The notes: generated by a model not told the origin, from the letters alone. A stretch of 54,523 nucleotides of DNA from Bacteroidota bacterium (GCA_947453415.1 CANGGG010000011.1:1-54523), one strand, 5' to 3'; shown: positions 24,433-32,783, counted from the stretch's first letter. Translations and numbers: made by a program.

Positions 24433-25650
24433 TTGAAAATTACTTTGCAAAAGTATCAACTTTTACCCGAACATTTAAACTTTAATTTAAAAAACTTTGT
24501 TCAAAAACATTTAAATGACGATATAAATACGCTTACATTAAAATTTAAATCTATAGAACAAACGGATTTCAATACCAATTTAGTATTAGAATCTGTTTCA
24601 AATATTAAAAAAGGCAGCCACAAATTACCATCTCTTTGCTCAAATTATTGTTGGCTGCCTACTAAAAGTTATGAACAAGCCAGTAGCGAATTGACTGCTT
24701 TTTACAAATCTATTTTGTTTAAAGGTAATTCAGTTTTAGATTTATGCGGAGGTTTAGGCGTTGATGACATTGCATTTTCAAAAGTTTTTAAAACTGTAAT
24801 TTCCTTAGATTCAGATAATGAATTAAATGAAATTGTAAAGTTTAATTTTAATAAATTGGGAATCAATCATGTTGAAAGAATAAGCGTTTTTGCAGAAGAT
24901 TTTTTAACAAATAATAACACTAAATTTGATTTGGTTTACATTGATGCGGATAGAAGACCGGCAGCCAATTCCAAGAAGTTTATTCTTTCTGACTGCACCC
25001 CAAATATTATAGAATTATTGCCTCAATTGAAACTAATTTCAAACCAATTATTGATTAAATTATCGCCAATGGTTGATTTGAATTATTGCAAATCTGAAAT
25101 TGAAAATATAAAAGAAATTCATGTTGTTTCTTTAAAAAATGAAGTAAAAGAAGTGTTGCTTTTAGTTGATTTCTCTATAAATAATTCAACAGTGATAAAA
25201 GCCATAAATATAATAAATGATCAAAATATTCATGAATTCAGTGATTCGAATTCATTTATAATAGAATCATTAAATTCAAATTCAAATGCTTACTTTTATG
25301 AACCAAATGCTTCAATCATAAAAGCCAATTTGAGTGCTAATTATGCTCAAAGTTTAGGTTTAAAAATGATTGCTTTAAATGCTCACTTTTTTGTAGGTCA
25401 TGAATTAATTGAAAATTTTTACGGTAGGTGTTTTAAAATTATTGAATCATTTACTTTTTCTAAATCAAAGTTGAAAAGCTATTTGAAGAAAAATGAAATT
25501 TCAAAAGCAAATATTAGCAAACGAAATTTCCCTATCAATGAAGCGGAAATTGCTAAGCAGTTTAATCTAAAAACTGGTGGTGATGAATATTTGTTTTTTA
25601 CCCAAAATAATCAAGGCGAAAAACTTTTCTACCATTGTAGAAAACTATAA
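24433..25650 (+). CDS. THUMP-like class I SAM-dependent methyltransferase
   Basis: 405 residues from a TTG start; no in-frame ATG exists before the conserved part. The SAM-binding fold is visible as VLDLCGGLGVDDIAFSK (motif I), VISLDSDNELNEIVKFNF (motif II) and FDLVYIDADRRP (motif IV region). A C-terminal domain ends in GGDEYLFFTQN. The family is annotated as THUMP-like methyltransferase and probably acts on RNA; the target is unknown. Convergent with the ABC ATPase gene, five bases apart. Confidence 0.85.
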   Translation: MKITLQKYQLLPEHLNFNLKNFVQKHLNDDINTLTLKFKSIEQTDFNTNLVLESVSNIKKGSHKLPSLCSNYCWLPTKSYEQASSELTAFYKSILFKGNSVLDLCGGLGVDDIAFSKVFKTVISLDSDNELNEIVKFNFNKLGINHVERISVFAEDFLTNNNTKFDLVYIDADRRPAANSKKFILSDCTPNIIELLPQLKLISNQLLIKLSPMVDLNYCKSEIENIKEIHVVSLKNEVKEVLLLVDFSINNSTVIKAINIINDQNIHEFSDSNSFIIESLNSNSNAYFYEPNASIIKANLSANYAQSLGLKMIALNAHFFVGHELIENFYGRCFKIIESFTFSKSKLKSYLKKNEISKANISKRNFPINEAEIAKQFNLKTGGDEYLFFTQNNQGEKLFYHCRKL

Positions 25651-25655
25651 TTTTA

Positions 25656-26537
25656 TTATGAATTTGTTTGAACCATTTTGATGAAAATGTCTTCCATTGT
25701 AGCAATTTTTGGTGAGAATGATTGCAACTCTACTTGATTATTTAAATCTGAAATGACCTCTTTTTTATTACTTAAAATTTTAATTGTGGCTTCGTTTTCA
25801 GTATTGGTTATTATTTCAAAATGGTTTGAATTAACTAGCACTCCGTTAAACTGTATAAAGTATTCATTATTACTAAATTGTTGCTTTATATCGTTTTTAT
25901 TGCCACTTAGCACCACTTCACTTTTATTGATCATGGCAATGTCATCACAAAGTTTTTCAACTGTATCCATTCTATGTGTTGAAAAAATAATGGTACTTCC
26001 TTCATTTCTTAGTTTTAATATTTCCTGTACTAAAAGCTGTGCATTTTGAGGATCAAAACCACTAAATGGTTCATCTAAAATAATTAATTGGGGTTGATGG
26101 ATAACACTTGCAATAAATTGAATTTTTTGTTGCATTCCTTTTGAAAGCTCTTCAACCTTTTTATTCAACCAATCTTTTATTTCAAATTTATCAACCCAAT
26201 ATTTTACTTTTTTCTTTGCTTCTGTATTACTCAAACCCTTTAATTCTGCAAAATATAAAAGTTGCTCACCTATTTGCATTTTTTTATACAAACCTCTTTC
26301 CTCGGGTAAATAACCAATTTCATAAATATGTTTTTCTTTCAGTTTTTCACCATCAAATAATATGGTACCTGAGTCGGCTTGAGTAATTTGAGTTAGTATT
26401 CTAATTAAACTTGTTTTACCCGCACCGTTTGGGCCTAACAAACCAAATATACTTTGCCTTGGAATATTAATATTTATGTTTTTTAAAGCTTGATGATTAA
26501 CATAAGTTTTATTTAAATTTGAAATTTCTATGAACAT
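25656..26537 (-). CDS. ABC transporter ATP-binding protein (NatA-like)
   Basis: 293 residues. Walker A GPNGAGKT at 35-42, Q-loop near YLPEERGLYKKM, signature LSKGMQQK, Walker B LIILDEPFSGFD, H-switch FSTHRM. A C-terminal extension of about 80 residues ending EDIFIKM matches the DUF4162-type tail of NatA/YhaQ exporters. The permease gene is not adjacent in this window, which is unusual for this class. Substrate unknown. Confidence 0.92.
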   Translation of the reverse strand: MFIEISNLNKTYVNHQALKNININIPRQSIFGLLGPNGAGKTSLIRILTQITQADSGTILFDGEKLKEKHIYEIGYLPEERGLYKKMQIGEQLLYFAELKGLSNTEAKKKVKYWVDKFEIKDWLNKKVEELSKGMQQKIQFIASVIHQPQLIILDEPFSGFDPQNAQLLVQEILKLRNEGSTIIFSTHRMDTVEKLCDDIAMINKSEVVLSGNKNDIKQQFSNNEYFIQFNGVLVNSNHFEIITNTENEATIKILSNKKEVISDLNNQVELQSFSPKIATMEDIFIKMVQTNS

Positions 26538-26723
26538 ATTTTATTTAATATTTTTCAAATTAAGTCATTCCTATCTTTTTTACACAAACATTTTATTTAA
26601 AGGGTGAATATGTTTTACAGGTTGATAAAATTTTGATTTGATTTTACTTAAATTTATAGCACTGGATAGCAATTAGGAAGATGAAATAAACTATTTTGCA
26701 CCAAAAATTAATAACTACAAATT

Positions 26724-27368
26724 TTGAATTTTGAAATTATAACCAAATACTTCCCCAATTTAACTGATCATCAAACGGAACAGTTCAAATTACTTTACGA
26801 TTTATATGTAGATTGGAACAGTAAAATAAATGTTGTTTCCAGAAAAGACATTGAATCACTGTATGAAAAGCATGTTTTGCATAGTTTAGCCATTGCTAAA
26901 TATATTCAATTTGAAAAAGGTACTAAAATATTAGACATAGGCACTGGTGGTGGATTTCCAGGAATTCCCTTAGCAATATTATTTCCTGATACTGAATTTA
27001 CTTTATGTGATTCTGTAGCTAAGAAAATTAAAGTTGCCGAAGAAATTTCAAAAGGAATTGGTTTAAATAATACTGACTTTGTAGTGGGAAGAGTTGAAAA
27101 TTTAAAAGAAGAATTTCATTTCATTTTAAGTAGGGCAGTGGCACCCATGGAAACGCTTTATCGCTGGACGCAAGATTATATAGCTGAAGATTGTTTTAAC
27201 TCAAAACTCAACGGCTATTTATTTCTAAAAGGTGGTGATTTAAAAGAAGAAATTAAAGATTTAAAACGCTTGAATGCTAAATTACATGTTCAAACCGCTG
27301 ACTTAAGTACTTTTTTTGAAGGGGAGTTTTTTGAAACAAAACAATTGGTTTACATTTTTAAAAACTAA
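26724..27368 (+). CDS. rsmG: 16S rRNA (guanine(527)-N(7))-methyltransferase
   Basis: 214 residues starting at TTG 26724; no earlier or nearby in-frame ATG. N-terminal LYVDWNSKINVVSRKDIESLYEKHVLHSLA is diagnostic, followed by ILDIGTGGGFPGIPLAILFP (residues 69-88, SAM motif I) and the SRAVAPMETL loop. Methylates G527 of 16S rRNA; loss gives low-level streptomycin resistance in other bacteria. Confidence 0.96.
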   Translation: MNFEIITKYFPNLTDHQTEQFKLLYDLYVDWNSKINVVSRKDIESLYEKHVLHSLAIAKYIQFEKGTKILDIGTGGGFPGIPLAILFPDTEFTLCDSVAKKIKVAEEISKGIGLNNTDFVVGRVENLKEEFHFILSRAVAPMETLYRWTQDYIAEDCFNSKLNGYLFLKGGDLKEEIKDLKRLNAKLHVQTADLSTFFEGEFFETKQLVYIFKN

Positions 27369-27404
27369 TTGCTTTAATTTAATATTTGATTTGTCAAATA
27401 ACTA

Positions 27405-27445
27405 TAGGATAAGCTCAACGACCAAAGGTCATTGAGCTTATCCTA
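27405..27445. terminator. Long near-perfect palindrome between convergent genes
   Basis: 19-bp arms around AAA with a single mismatch; the core TTGAGCTTATC is shared with 22941. It sits between the stops of rsmG and the rhodanese-thioredoxin gene, so it probably ends both transcripts. Strong T-runs are lacking. Confidence 0.65.
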
Positions 27446-27450
27446 AATAT

Positions 27451-28179
27451 TTATTTACTATTCTGATTGATTGCTTCAATCAATTTGTCTTTTTCTATTA
27501 AGCCTAAATGTTTCCAAACTTCAGTTCCATTTTTATACATAATAAACATTGGAATTGATTCTACTTTTAAGGTGGTAGCTAATTCGCTGTTTACATCTAC
27601 ATCTATTTTTTCTACCTTAACTTTGTCTTGCATCGATGTTGAAATTTCTTCAATCATTGGCAACATTTTTTTGCAAGGTGCACACCATTCAGCATTGAAG
27701 TCAACTATAACCAATTTGTTTCCTTTGGTTAGCTCCTGAAATTTTGGAAGACTCATACCTGCTTGTTTGGGAGCGTCTCCCTCGGTGGTTTCTGGTAAAT
27801 TATTGTTACGCCATTGCATCATTCCACCGTCTAATTCATATACTTCTTTAAAACCATCAATGCGCATTTTTTTAGCTGCCGATGAACTTCTACCACCACT
27901 TAAACAATAAACTAAAACTGGTTTCGATTGATCAAGTGTTGAAATTTGTTTATTAAAATCATTACCATTCCAGTTGAAATTTTGTGCGTTTTGAATATGT
28001 CCGCCTTCAAATTCTTCAGGTGAACGAACATCAATAATGGTTACGCTTGGCAAATCAGTTATTTTCTTTGAAAATTCATTGGCAGATAAATTGCTTTTGT
28101 ATTTTTGAGATTGTCCGTTTGAACAACTGCTGAATAAAATAGTAATTATTGAAATGCTTATAAATAGGTAATTTTTCAT
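27451..28179 (-). CDS. Rhodanese-thioredoxin fusion lipoprotein
   Basis: 242 residues. Lipoprotein signal with lipobox ending at C19 (ILFSSC). A rhodanese domain has DVRSPEEFEGGHI and active C92 in YCLSGGRSSSA. A thioredoxin domain follows from about 140 with WCAPC (C166, C169). The fusion would hold a persulfide on C92 and reduce it through the thioredoxin, in the periplasm or at the outer membrane. Last gene of a seven-gene operon with gaps below 20 bases. Confidence 0.92.
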   Translation of the reverse strand: MKNYLFISISIITILFSSCSNGQSQKYKSNLSANEFSKKITDLPSVTIIDVRSPEEFEGGHIQNAQNFNWNGNDFNKQISTLDQSKPVLVYCLSGGRSSSAAKKMRIDGFKEVYELDGGMMQWRNNNLPETTEGDAPKQAGMSLPKFQELTKGNKLVIVDFNAEWCAPCKKMLPMIEEISTSMQDKVKVEKIDVDVNSELATTLKVESIPMFIMYKNGTEVWKHLGLIEKDKLIEAINQNSK

Positions 28180-28188
28180 ATGTTTTTT

Positions 28189-28485
28189 TTAAGAGTTTTG
28201 TTTAATTATTTGTGCTAAGTTATTGGCTGAAACTACACCAGATTGACGCCATTTAATTTCACCATTTTTAAATAAAATTAGCGTTGGCACACCTTGTATT
28301 TGGAATGTATTAGCTACTTGTTGGTTTTTATCTACATCTATTTTTAAAATAGTTGCTTCCGCACCAATTTTCGATTTCAAATCTTCCAAAATTGGTTTCA
28401 TTGTTTTACAAGGTCCACACCATTCCGCAAAAAAATCGACTAATGTAGGCTTGTCACTTTTAATTATTTCTGAAAATGTTGCCAT
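28189..28485 (-). CDS. trxA: Thioredoxin
   Basis: 98 residues, cytosolic. Active site WCGPC in [16 protein letters not shown], then the cis-proline loop [13 protein letters not shown]. Probably a dedicated thioredoxin reducing the persulfides made by the adjacent rhodaneses; it would not be the cell's only one. Confidence 0.93.
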   Translation of the reverse strand: MATFSEIIKSDKPTLVDFFAEWCGPCKTMKPILEDLKSKIGAEATILKIDVDKNQQVANTFQIQGVPTLILFKNGEIKWRQSGVVSANNLAQIIKQNS

Positions 28486-28487
28486 AT

Positions 28488-28736
28488 TTATTTTGATTTT
28501 ACTTCTTCAAATGCTACGTCTTGAATATCGTCAACCTTAGTTTTATTGATTGGAACAGCACATCCATTTGTACCACAACATCCAGTATTAGTTACTGCTT
28601 GAAACAAAAAGAATGTTGCAATTAAGCCAGTAATTATATCACGCATTTCAATGGCTTGCATGAGGAAAATAACTCCTAATACTAAACGCAATCCGCGCAT
28701 AAAATTCCAACCTGTTAAAAGAGTATGTACGTTCAT
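28488..28736 (-). CDS. DUF2892-type membrane protein (membrane half of a split YgaP)
   Basis: 82 residues with two membrane helices ([15 protein letters not shown] and [15 protein letters not shown]) and a cysteine cluster GCCGTNGC. In E. coli YgaP a rhodanese domain is fused to two such helices; here the rhodanese is the next gene upstream, overlapping by one base, so the pair looks like a split YgaP. Confidence 0.85.
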   Translation of the reverse strand: MNVHTLLTGWNFMRGLRLVLGVIFLMQAIEMRDIITGLIATFFLFQAVTNTGCCGTNGCAVPINKTKVDDIQDVAFEEVKSK

Positions 28737-29053
28737 TATTTAATTTTATATTGTAAACTACTCCATGCACCACCGTTGTGAACATCGGTATATCCGTTTG
28801 ATTTTAAAATACCTTTGGCCGATGAACTTCTCATACCCGAAGCACAACAAGTAATAATTGGCTTGTTTTTATCTTTTAATTTACTCAAGTTATTACTTAA
28901 AGTGTCAACCGAAATATTTATAGATCCATTTATATGTCCGCCTGCATATTCACCTTTACTACGAACGTCTAAAATAATAGCGCCTTGTTTTACTAATTCT
29001 GCGTAATCTACCTTTGGACCTAAGCCAAATAATTGTTTAATTGTATTGATCAT
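28736..29053 (-). CDS. Rhodanese-like protein (soluble half of a split YgaP)
   Basis: 105 residues, single rhodanese domain. DVRSKGEYAGGHINGSINI precedes the active loop CCASGMRSSSA, where the second cysteine of CC holds the persulfide. Cytosolic. Overlaps the DUF2892 gene by one base, implying coupled translation. Confidence 0.92.
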   Translation of the reverse strand: MINTIKQLFGLGPKVDYAELVKQGAIILDVRSKGEYAGGHINGSINISVDTLSNNLSKLKDKNKPIITCCASGMRSSSAKGILKSNGYTDVHNGGAWSSLQYKIK

Positions 29054-29062
29054 ATTTGTTTA

Positions 29063-29347
29063 TTATGCTTTTTGAGATTGGTAATAATTTACATTTAACC
29101 ATGAACCACCATTTACACAATCTACACCTTGGTTTGATAAGTAATGGTGAGCTTGTCCACTTCTTCCTCCCGATGCACAGCAAAGAATAAGTGGCAAACT
29201 TAAGCTTTTTATTTCATCCAACCTTTCTACTACTTCGTTCAAAGGAATGTTTAAAGAGCCAGCTACATTTCCACCCATAAACTCCGATGGCGTTCTTACG
29301 TCAACTACTGTTCCCTTGTTTTCTTTTATTAAATTTTCTATATCCAT
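29063..29347 (-). CDS. Rhodanese-like protein
   Basis: 94 residues; a second stand-alone rhodanese with active loop CCASGGRSGQA and entry motif DVRTPSEFMGGNVAGSLNI. It is a paralogue of the next gene, so the operon makes two soluble rhodaneses plus the fused one. Confidence 0.92.
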   Translation of the reverse strand: MDIENLIKENKGTVVDVRTPSEFMGGNVAGSLNIPLNEVVERLDEIKSLSLPLILCCASGGRSGQAHHYLSNQGVDCVNGGSWLNVNYYQSQKA

Positions 29348-29364
29348 TTTTCTTTTATTTTTTT

Positions 29365-29640
29365 TTATAAATTATGTACTTTCCCAATCATACAACTGGT
29401 GTAGCTTTTTAATTGCAAAAGCAATCCGTTTTTTTCAGTAGCCTCAGGGTAACCAAGTGAAAGAAGCTTACTAATAATTGTACTTCTTTCTACATTGTCA
29501 TCGTAGGTTAGGTCTATGGCATCTTTGTCTATATCAACAGCTACCGTTTTTACCCCGTTAATTCCTAATAATTCTCTTTTAATTGTAGTTGCACAACCAT
29601 TACATTTAAGATTGGCAATAATGATTTCCTCGGTTTTCAT
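29365..29640 (-). CDS. Heavy-metal-associated (HMA) domain protein
   Basis: 91 residues. HMA-type ferredoxin fold with the CxxC loop in NLKCNGCATTIKREL and GINGVKTVAVDIDKD. Unlike CopZ it lacks the MxCxxC methionine and has an extra C-terminal cysteine (SYTSCMIGKV), so copper binding is not certain. In this operon it may carry a metal or a sulfane sulfur. Confidence 0.85.
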   Translation of the reverse strand: MKTEEIIIANLKCNGCATTIKRELLGINGVKTVAVDIDKDAIDLTYDDNVERSTIISKLLSLGYPEATEKNGLLLQLKSYTSCMIGKVHNL

Positions 29641-29654
29641 GATATTAAATTTTT

Positions 29655-29858
29655 TTAAATACTTTTTTCTTTTTCTTTTTTAAATAAATCTGCAATTAAT
29701 GCGCCCATTACTGCGCCATATAAAGTGCTATTTAAAGGCTTTGAGGTAATGGCACAAGTTCCACTGGCACACCCTATAAAATAATAATATGCATAACCAG
29801 CTATTGCGCCAATTATTATTCCTAAAATATGGAATTTATATTTGTTTAAAGTATTCAT
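29655..29858 (-). CDS. DUF6132-type small membrane protein
   Basis: 67 residues, two membrane helices. The linker GCASGTCAITSKP is the family signature; GC-x-x-G-x-C also appears in the DUF2892 protein of the same operon. First gene of the operon; its ATG at 29858 follows the predicted start of transcription by about 11 bases. Confidence 0.85.
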   Translation of the reverse strand: MNTLNKYKFHILGIIIGAIAGYAYYYFIGCASGTCAITSKPLNSTLYGAVMGALIADLFKKEKEKSI

Positions 29859-29874
29859 GTTTTTATTGTTAGTA

Positions 29875-29919
29875 CAAATGTAGCAATAAGCTTTTCATTG
29901 CTTGGTTACTTTTGTTACA
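29875..29919 (-). promoter_or_regulatory. Crp/Fnr-type site A with -7 box, upstream of the seven-gene sulfur operon
   Basis: On the minus strand TGTAACAAAAGTAACC (29919-29904) is followed after 21 bp by TACATTTG (29882-29875), an exact TAnnTTTG. The right half-site is the weakest of the three sites. Confidence 0.65.
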
Positions 29920-29933
29920 TAATGAAATAAATT

Positions 29934-30527
29934 TTATTTTATGCCAACATATCTTATCACTTCTGCATTTCCATGGTGATATTTTCCTTCATTTAAAACA
30001 ATTGATTCCATGCTTAAAATTTTAGTTGTAAGGTTTTTAAAATCATGTTCAATGATTTCTTTTGTATACAACATAGAAACCTCTTTTGGACCGAAAGAGG
30101 AATTATTTAGTTGCAACGGATTAAATACTTCCAAAATTATACTTCCACCAGGTTTAAGCCAAGTCATTATTTTGGCATGAAATTGAATTCGTACTTGTTC
30201 TGGAAAATGAGCATAAATTATTGCAATGGCATCAAAACTTTCTGGTTCAAATTTTATTTCCAACGCATCGGCTATGCTATAATTAATAGTTACTTGGTTT
30301 TGCTTAGCTAATAAATTTGCTTTTTCAAAACCAGCGTCACTAAAATCAAATGCTGTTACATTCCAACCATTTTGCGCAGCATATACTGCATTTCTACCTT
30401 CGCCTTCGCATGGTAAAAGTATGTTTCCTTTTGGAAGTTTTTCTATTTGTTCTTTTAAAAATTCGTTAGGTAAAATGCCGTAAGCAAAATCTTTTTCAGC
30501 GTATCGTTGGTTCCAAGTTTGGTTCAT
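29934..30527 (-). CDS. Class I SAM-dependent methyltransferase (TehB/TPMT-like)
   Basis: 197 residues. Starts MNQTWNQRYAEKDFAYGILPN, then motif I ILLPCEGEGRNAVYAAQNGW and DAIAIIYAHFPEQVR. This arrangement is typical of small methyltransferases related to TehB and thiopurine S-methyltransferases, which act on thiol, selenium or tellurium compounds. Location in the sulfur island suggests a thiol or sulfide substrate; that is inference. It is separated from the upstream DUF2892 gene by a terminator and has no visible site of the shared type. Confidence 0.85.
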   Translation of the reverse strand: MNQTWNQRYAEKDFAYGILPNEFLKEQIEKLPKGNILLPCEGEGRNAVYAAQNGWNVTAFDFSDAGFEKANLLAKQNQVTINYSIADALEIKFEPESFDAIAIIYAHFPEQVRIQFHAKIMTWLKPGGSIILEVFNPLQLNNSSFGPKEVSMLYTKEIIEHDFKNLTTKILSMESIVLNEGKYHHGNAEVIRYVGIK

Positions 30528-30548
30528 ATAATTTAATTGATTTAGATT

Positions 30549-30592
30549 TAAAAAAAATATAACAGCTCTACAATTTATGTAAAGCTGTTATA
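30549..30592 (-). terminator. Terminator of the DUF2892 gene
   Basis: TATAACAGCT and AGCTGTTATA are perfect 10-bp arms around 15 bases; on the minus strand a long U-tract follows. Confidence 0.75.
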
Positions 30593-30622
30593 AATAAGAT
30601 TGGTTTTAAAAATGATAAATTC

Positions 30623-30829
30623 TTAGCTTTCTTTTTTCTTGGTAGAAATGCCAAATGGCAAGTACAAAGGGCAAAAACTCATAAAACTTGTAGCAATAAA
30701 AATGACTGCTACAGCCATTAAAATAATGGCTACAGTTCCTGTAATTTGTCCCATAAAATAAAGAACACCAATTAAAATGGCTGCAAGTATTCTTACTACT
30801 TTGTCAGCGGTTCCCATGTTTGCTTTCAT
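30623..30829 (-). CDS. DUF2892 family small membrane protein
   Basis: 68 residues, two helices (ILAAILIGVLYFMGQI and VAIILMAVAVIFIATSF) then FCPLYLPFGIST. The opening MGTADKVVRI is the family hallmark. A second DUF2892 member in the same island; single-gene unit with its own regulatory site and terminator. Confidence 0.87.
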   Translation of the reverse strand: MKANMGTADKVVRILAAILIGVLYFMGQITGTVAIILMAVAVIFIATSFMSFCPLYLPFGISTKKKES

Positions 30830-30866
30830 TTTTTTATTTTTTTTTAAAGTGAATTTTTTTTCTATA

Positions 30867-30911
30867 CAATGGTATGCTATTTTAAATAATAATTATGTCA
30901 CATTTGTTACA
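30867..30911 (-). promoter_or_regulatory. Crp/Fnr-type site B with -7 box, upstream of the DUF2892 gene
   Basis: Minus-strand TGTAACAAATGTGACA (30911-30896) lies in a longer palindrome, TTATGTnACAnnTGTnACATAA. After 21 bp comes TACCATTG (30874-30867), one mismatch from TAnnTTTG. Confidence 0.7.
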
Positions 30912-30921
30912 TAATTATCTA

Positions 30922-32619
30922 TTATATAATAGCCATTTGATTTGTTTTCATTGCTAAATTATTGCTTTCAGCAATTTCATTGGTACAATTTTTCCAAAGT
31001 TGGTATCCACCCGATAAATTTTCGGTATTAAACCCATGTTGTTTTAATATTTGCTGCGCCAAATATCCTCTTTGCCCGCCAAGGCAATAAATATAAATCT
31101 TTTGGTTTTTATCCAACTCATTTATCCTTTCCCTTATTGAATCTAGCGGAATATTCAAAGCATTTGGAATATGGCCAGCTTCAAACTCTGAAATTGTTCT
31201 TACATCTAATAAAATATCGGTTTCAGTTATGTTTTCAATATTATTCCAATAATATATTTTATGCTTTTTAAGCAATATGTTTTCTGCCACAAATGCTGCA
31301 ATATTTACAGGATCTTTTGCCGATGAAAATGGAGGCGCGTAAGCATGTTCAAACTCCAATAATTCATAAATTGTACTCTTTCTTTTTATTGCCGATGACA
31401 GTATGTCAATGCGTTTATCTACTCCATCAAATCCCGCTATTTGCGCACTTAATAATTGACCATCGATAGGAGAAAATGCTATTTGAATACTCATTTGTTT
31501 AGCACCAGGATAGTAGCCAGCATGTGAACCATTATGCGTGGTAGAAACGAGGTGTTCAATATTAGCATTGCTTAAATTTTTGGATGCCGTTCCGGCAATA
31601 GCTACCGTCATATCAAACACTTTTACAATGGCAGTATTGATAGCACCATTATATTTTTTTTTATTTCCAAGCACTATATTATCCGCACAAATACGCCCTT
31701 GTTTATTGGCAGGGCCAGCCAAATAAGTATTCATAGATTGGTTGGTAATAGGATTTGTAAATTCTATGGCATCGCCCACGGCATATATATCAGGATTGGA
31801 AGTTTGCAAAAACTCATTTACCCAAATTCCTTTTGCCGCTCCCAAACTTATTCCTGCATGAACAGCCAAACGTGTATCGGGCTTAACACCTATTGACATG
31901 ATGACCACATCGGCATCTAGGGCTTCTCCCGATTTCAATAATACCTTTAGCTGATTATTATGTTTTTCAAATCCTGTAACTGCCGAACTCAATAATAAAT
32001 TTACCCCTTTTTCCCTTATATGTTGCTGAACAATGGCAGCAATAGGAAAATCTAAAGGTGCTAATATTTGATTACCCATTTCTATAATAGAAACATCTAA
32101 ACCTAAGTCGTGCAGATTTTCGGCCATTTCTAATCCAATAAATCCTGCACCAATAACCACCGCTTTTTTTACCTGTTTTTGGTTTACAAAAGCCTTAATA
32201 TAATCGGTGTCGGCTACATTTCTAAGGGTGAAAATCCCTTCGTTAGTTATACCAGGTAAAGGCGGACGAATAGGTTCGGCACCGGGTGATAATACTAACT
32301 TGTCGTATGTTTCATTGTAAGTTTTTCCGCTAGTTTGGTTAAAAGCTGTAACCGTTTTTGTATCAACATTAATAGCTATTACTTCAGTTAAAGTTCTTAC
32401 ATCAATATTGAATCGTTGGTTAAATGAAGCTGCTGTTTGAACAAACAATGCATTTCTATCTTTTATTACATTTCCAATATAATATGGCAAACCACAATTT
32501 GCGTAAGAAATATATTCCCCTTTTTCAAAAATTACAATTTCCGCATGTTCGTCTAATCTTCTTAATCTTGCAGCTGTGCTAGCACCACCCGCAACTGCTC
32601 CTATAACTATGTATTTCAT
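30922..32619 (-). CDS. CoA-disulfide reductase / persulfide reductase with C-terminal rhodanese (CoADR-RHD)
   Basis: 565 residues from ATG 32619. FAD-binding GAVAGGASTAARLRRL, active C42 in YISYANCGLPYYIG (the single-cysteine redox site of this family), NAD(P)H-binding VVIGAGFIGLEMAE, and a C-terminal rhodanese with cysteine in YIYCLGGQRGYLA. Such enzymes reduce CoA disulfide, CoA persulfide or polysulfide with NAD(P)H. A TTG at 32646 would extend the frame but lies inside the -7 box, so it cannot be the start if that promoter is right. Confidence 0.95.
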   Translation of the reverse strand: MKYIVIGAVAGGASTAARLRRLDEHAEIVIFEKGEYISYANCGLPYYIGNVIKDRNALFVQTAASFNQRFNIDVRTLTEVIAINVDTKTVTAFNQTSGKTYNETYDKLVLSPGAEPIRPPLPGITNEGIFTLRNVADTDYIKAFVNQKQVKKAVVIGAGFIGLEMAENLHDLGLDVSIIEMGNQILAPLDFPIAAIVQQHIREKGVNLLLSSAVTGFEKHNNQLKVLLKSGEALDADVVIMSIGVKPDTRLAVHAGISLGAAKGIWVNEFLQTSNPDIYAVGDAIEFTNPITNQSMNTYLAGPANKQGRICADNIVLGNKKKYNGAINTAIVKVFDMTVAIAGTASKNLSNANIEHLVSTTHNGSHAGYYPGAKQMSIQIAFSPIDGQLLSAQIAGFDGVDKRIDILSSAIKRKSTIYELLEFEHAYAPPFSSAKDPVNIAAFVAENILLKKHKIYYWNNIENITETDILLDVRTISEFEAGHIPNALNIPLDSIRERINELDKNQKIYIYCLGGQRGYLAQQILKQHGFNTENLSGGYQLWKNCTNEIAESNNLAMKTNQMAII

Positions 32620-32643
32620 TTTTTTAGTATATTTTTTATAATG

Positions 32644-32688
32644 CAAAATTAAGCCTTCTATTAATGGTGCTTTGCAACAATTGTTACA
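32644..32688 (-). promoter_or_regulatory. Crp/Fnr-type site C with -7 box, upstream of the CoA-disulfide reductase gene
   Basis: Minus-strand TGTAACAATTGTTGCA (32688-32673) is a near-perfect palindrome. After 21 bp comes TAATTTTG (32651-32644), an exact TAnnTTTG. Centre of the site is near -41 from the predicted start, the class II activator position. Confidence 0.75.
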
Positions 32689-32718
32689 TTTAGAAATGAG
32701 AATTGTAATTGATTGAAT

Positions 32719-32750
32719 AAAAAAAAACCTTGCAACAATGAAGTTACAAG
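32719..32750 (-). terminator. Terminator of the 3-hydroxybutyryl-CoA dehydrogenase gene
   Basis: On the minus strand CTTGTAAC and GTTGCAAG pair (one U-G) around TTCATT, followed by a long T-run. Confidence 0.75.
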
Positions 32751-32783
32751 ATTTTTATTTATAGTAAAATATAGCAATTTAAA

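Noticed and set aside
32728-32750. TTGTAAC...GTTGCAA read as a fourth operator
   Set aside because: Spacer is six bases, it lies after a gene stop and is followed by a T-run; it is a terminator hairpin.
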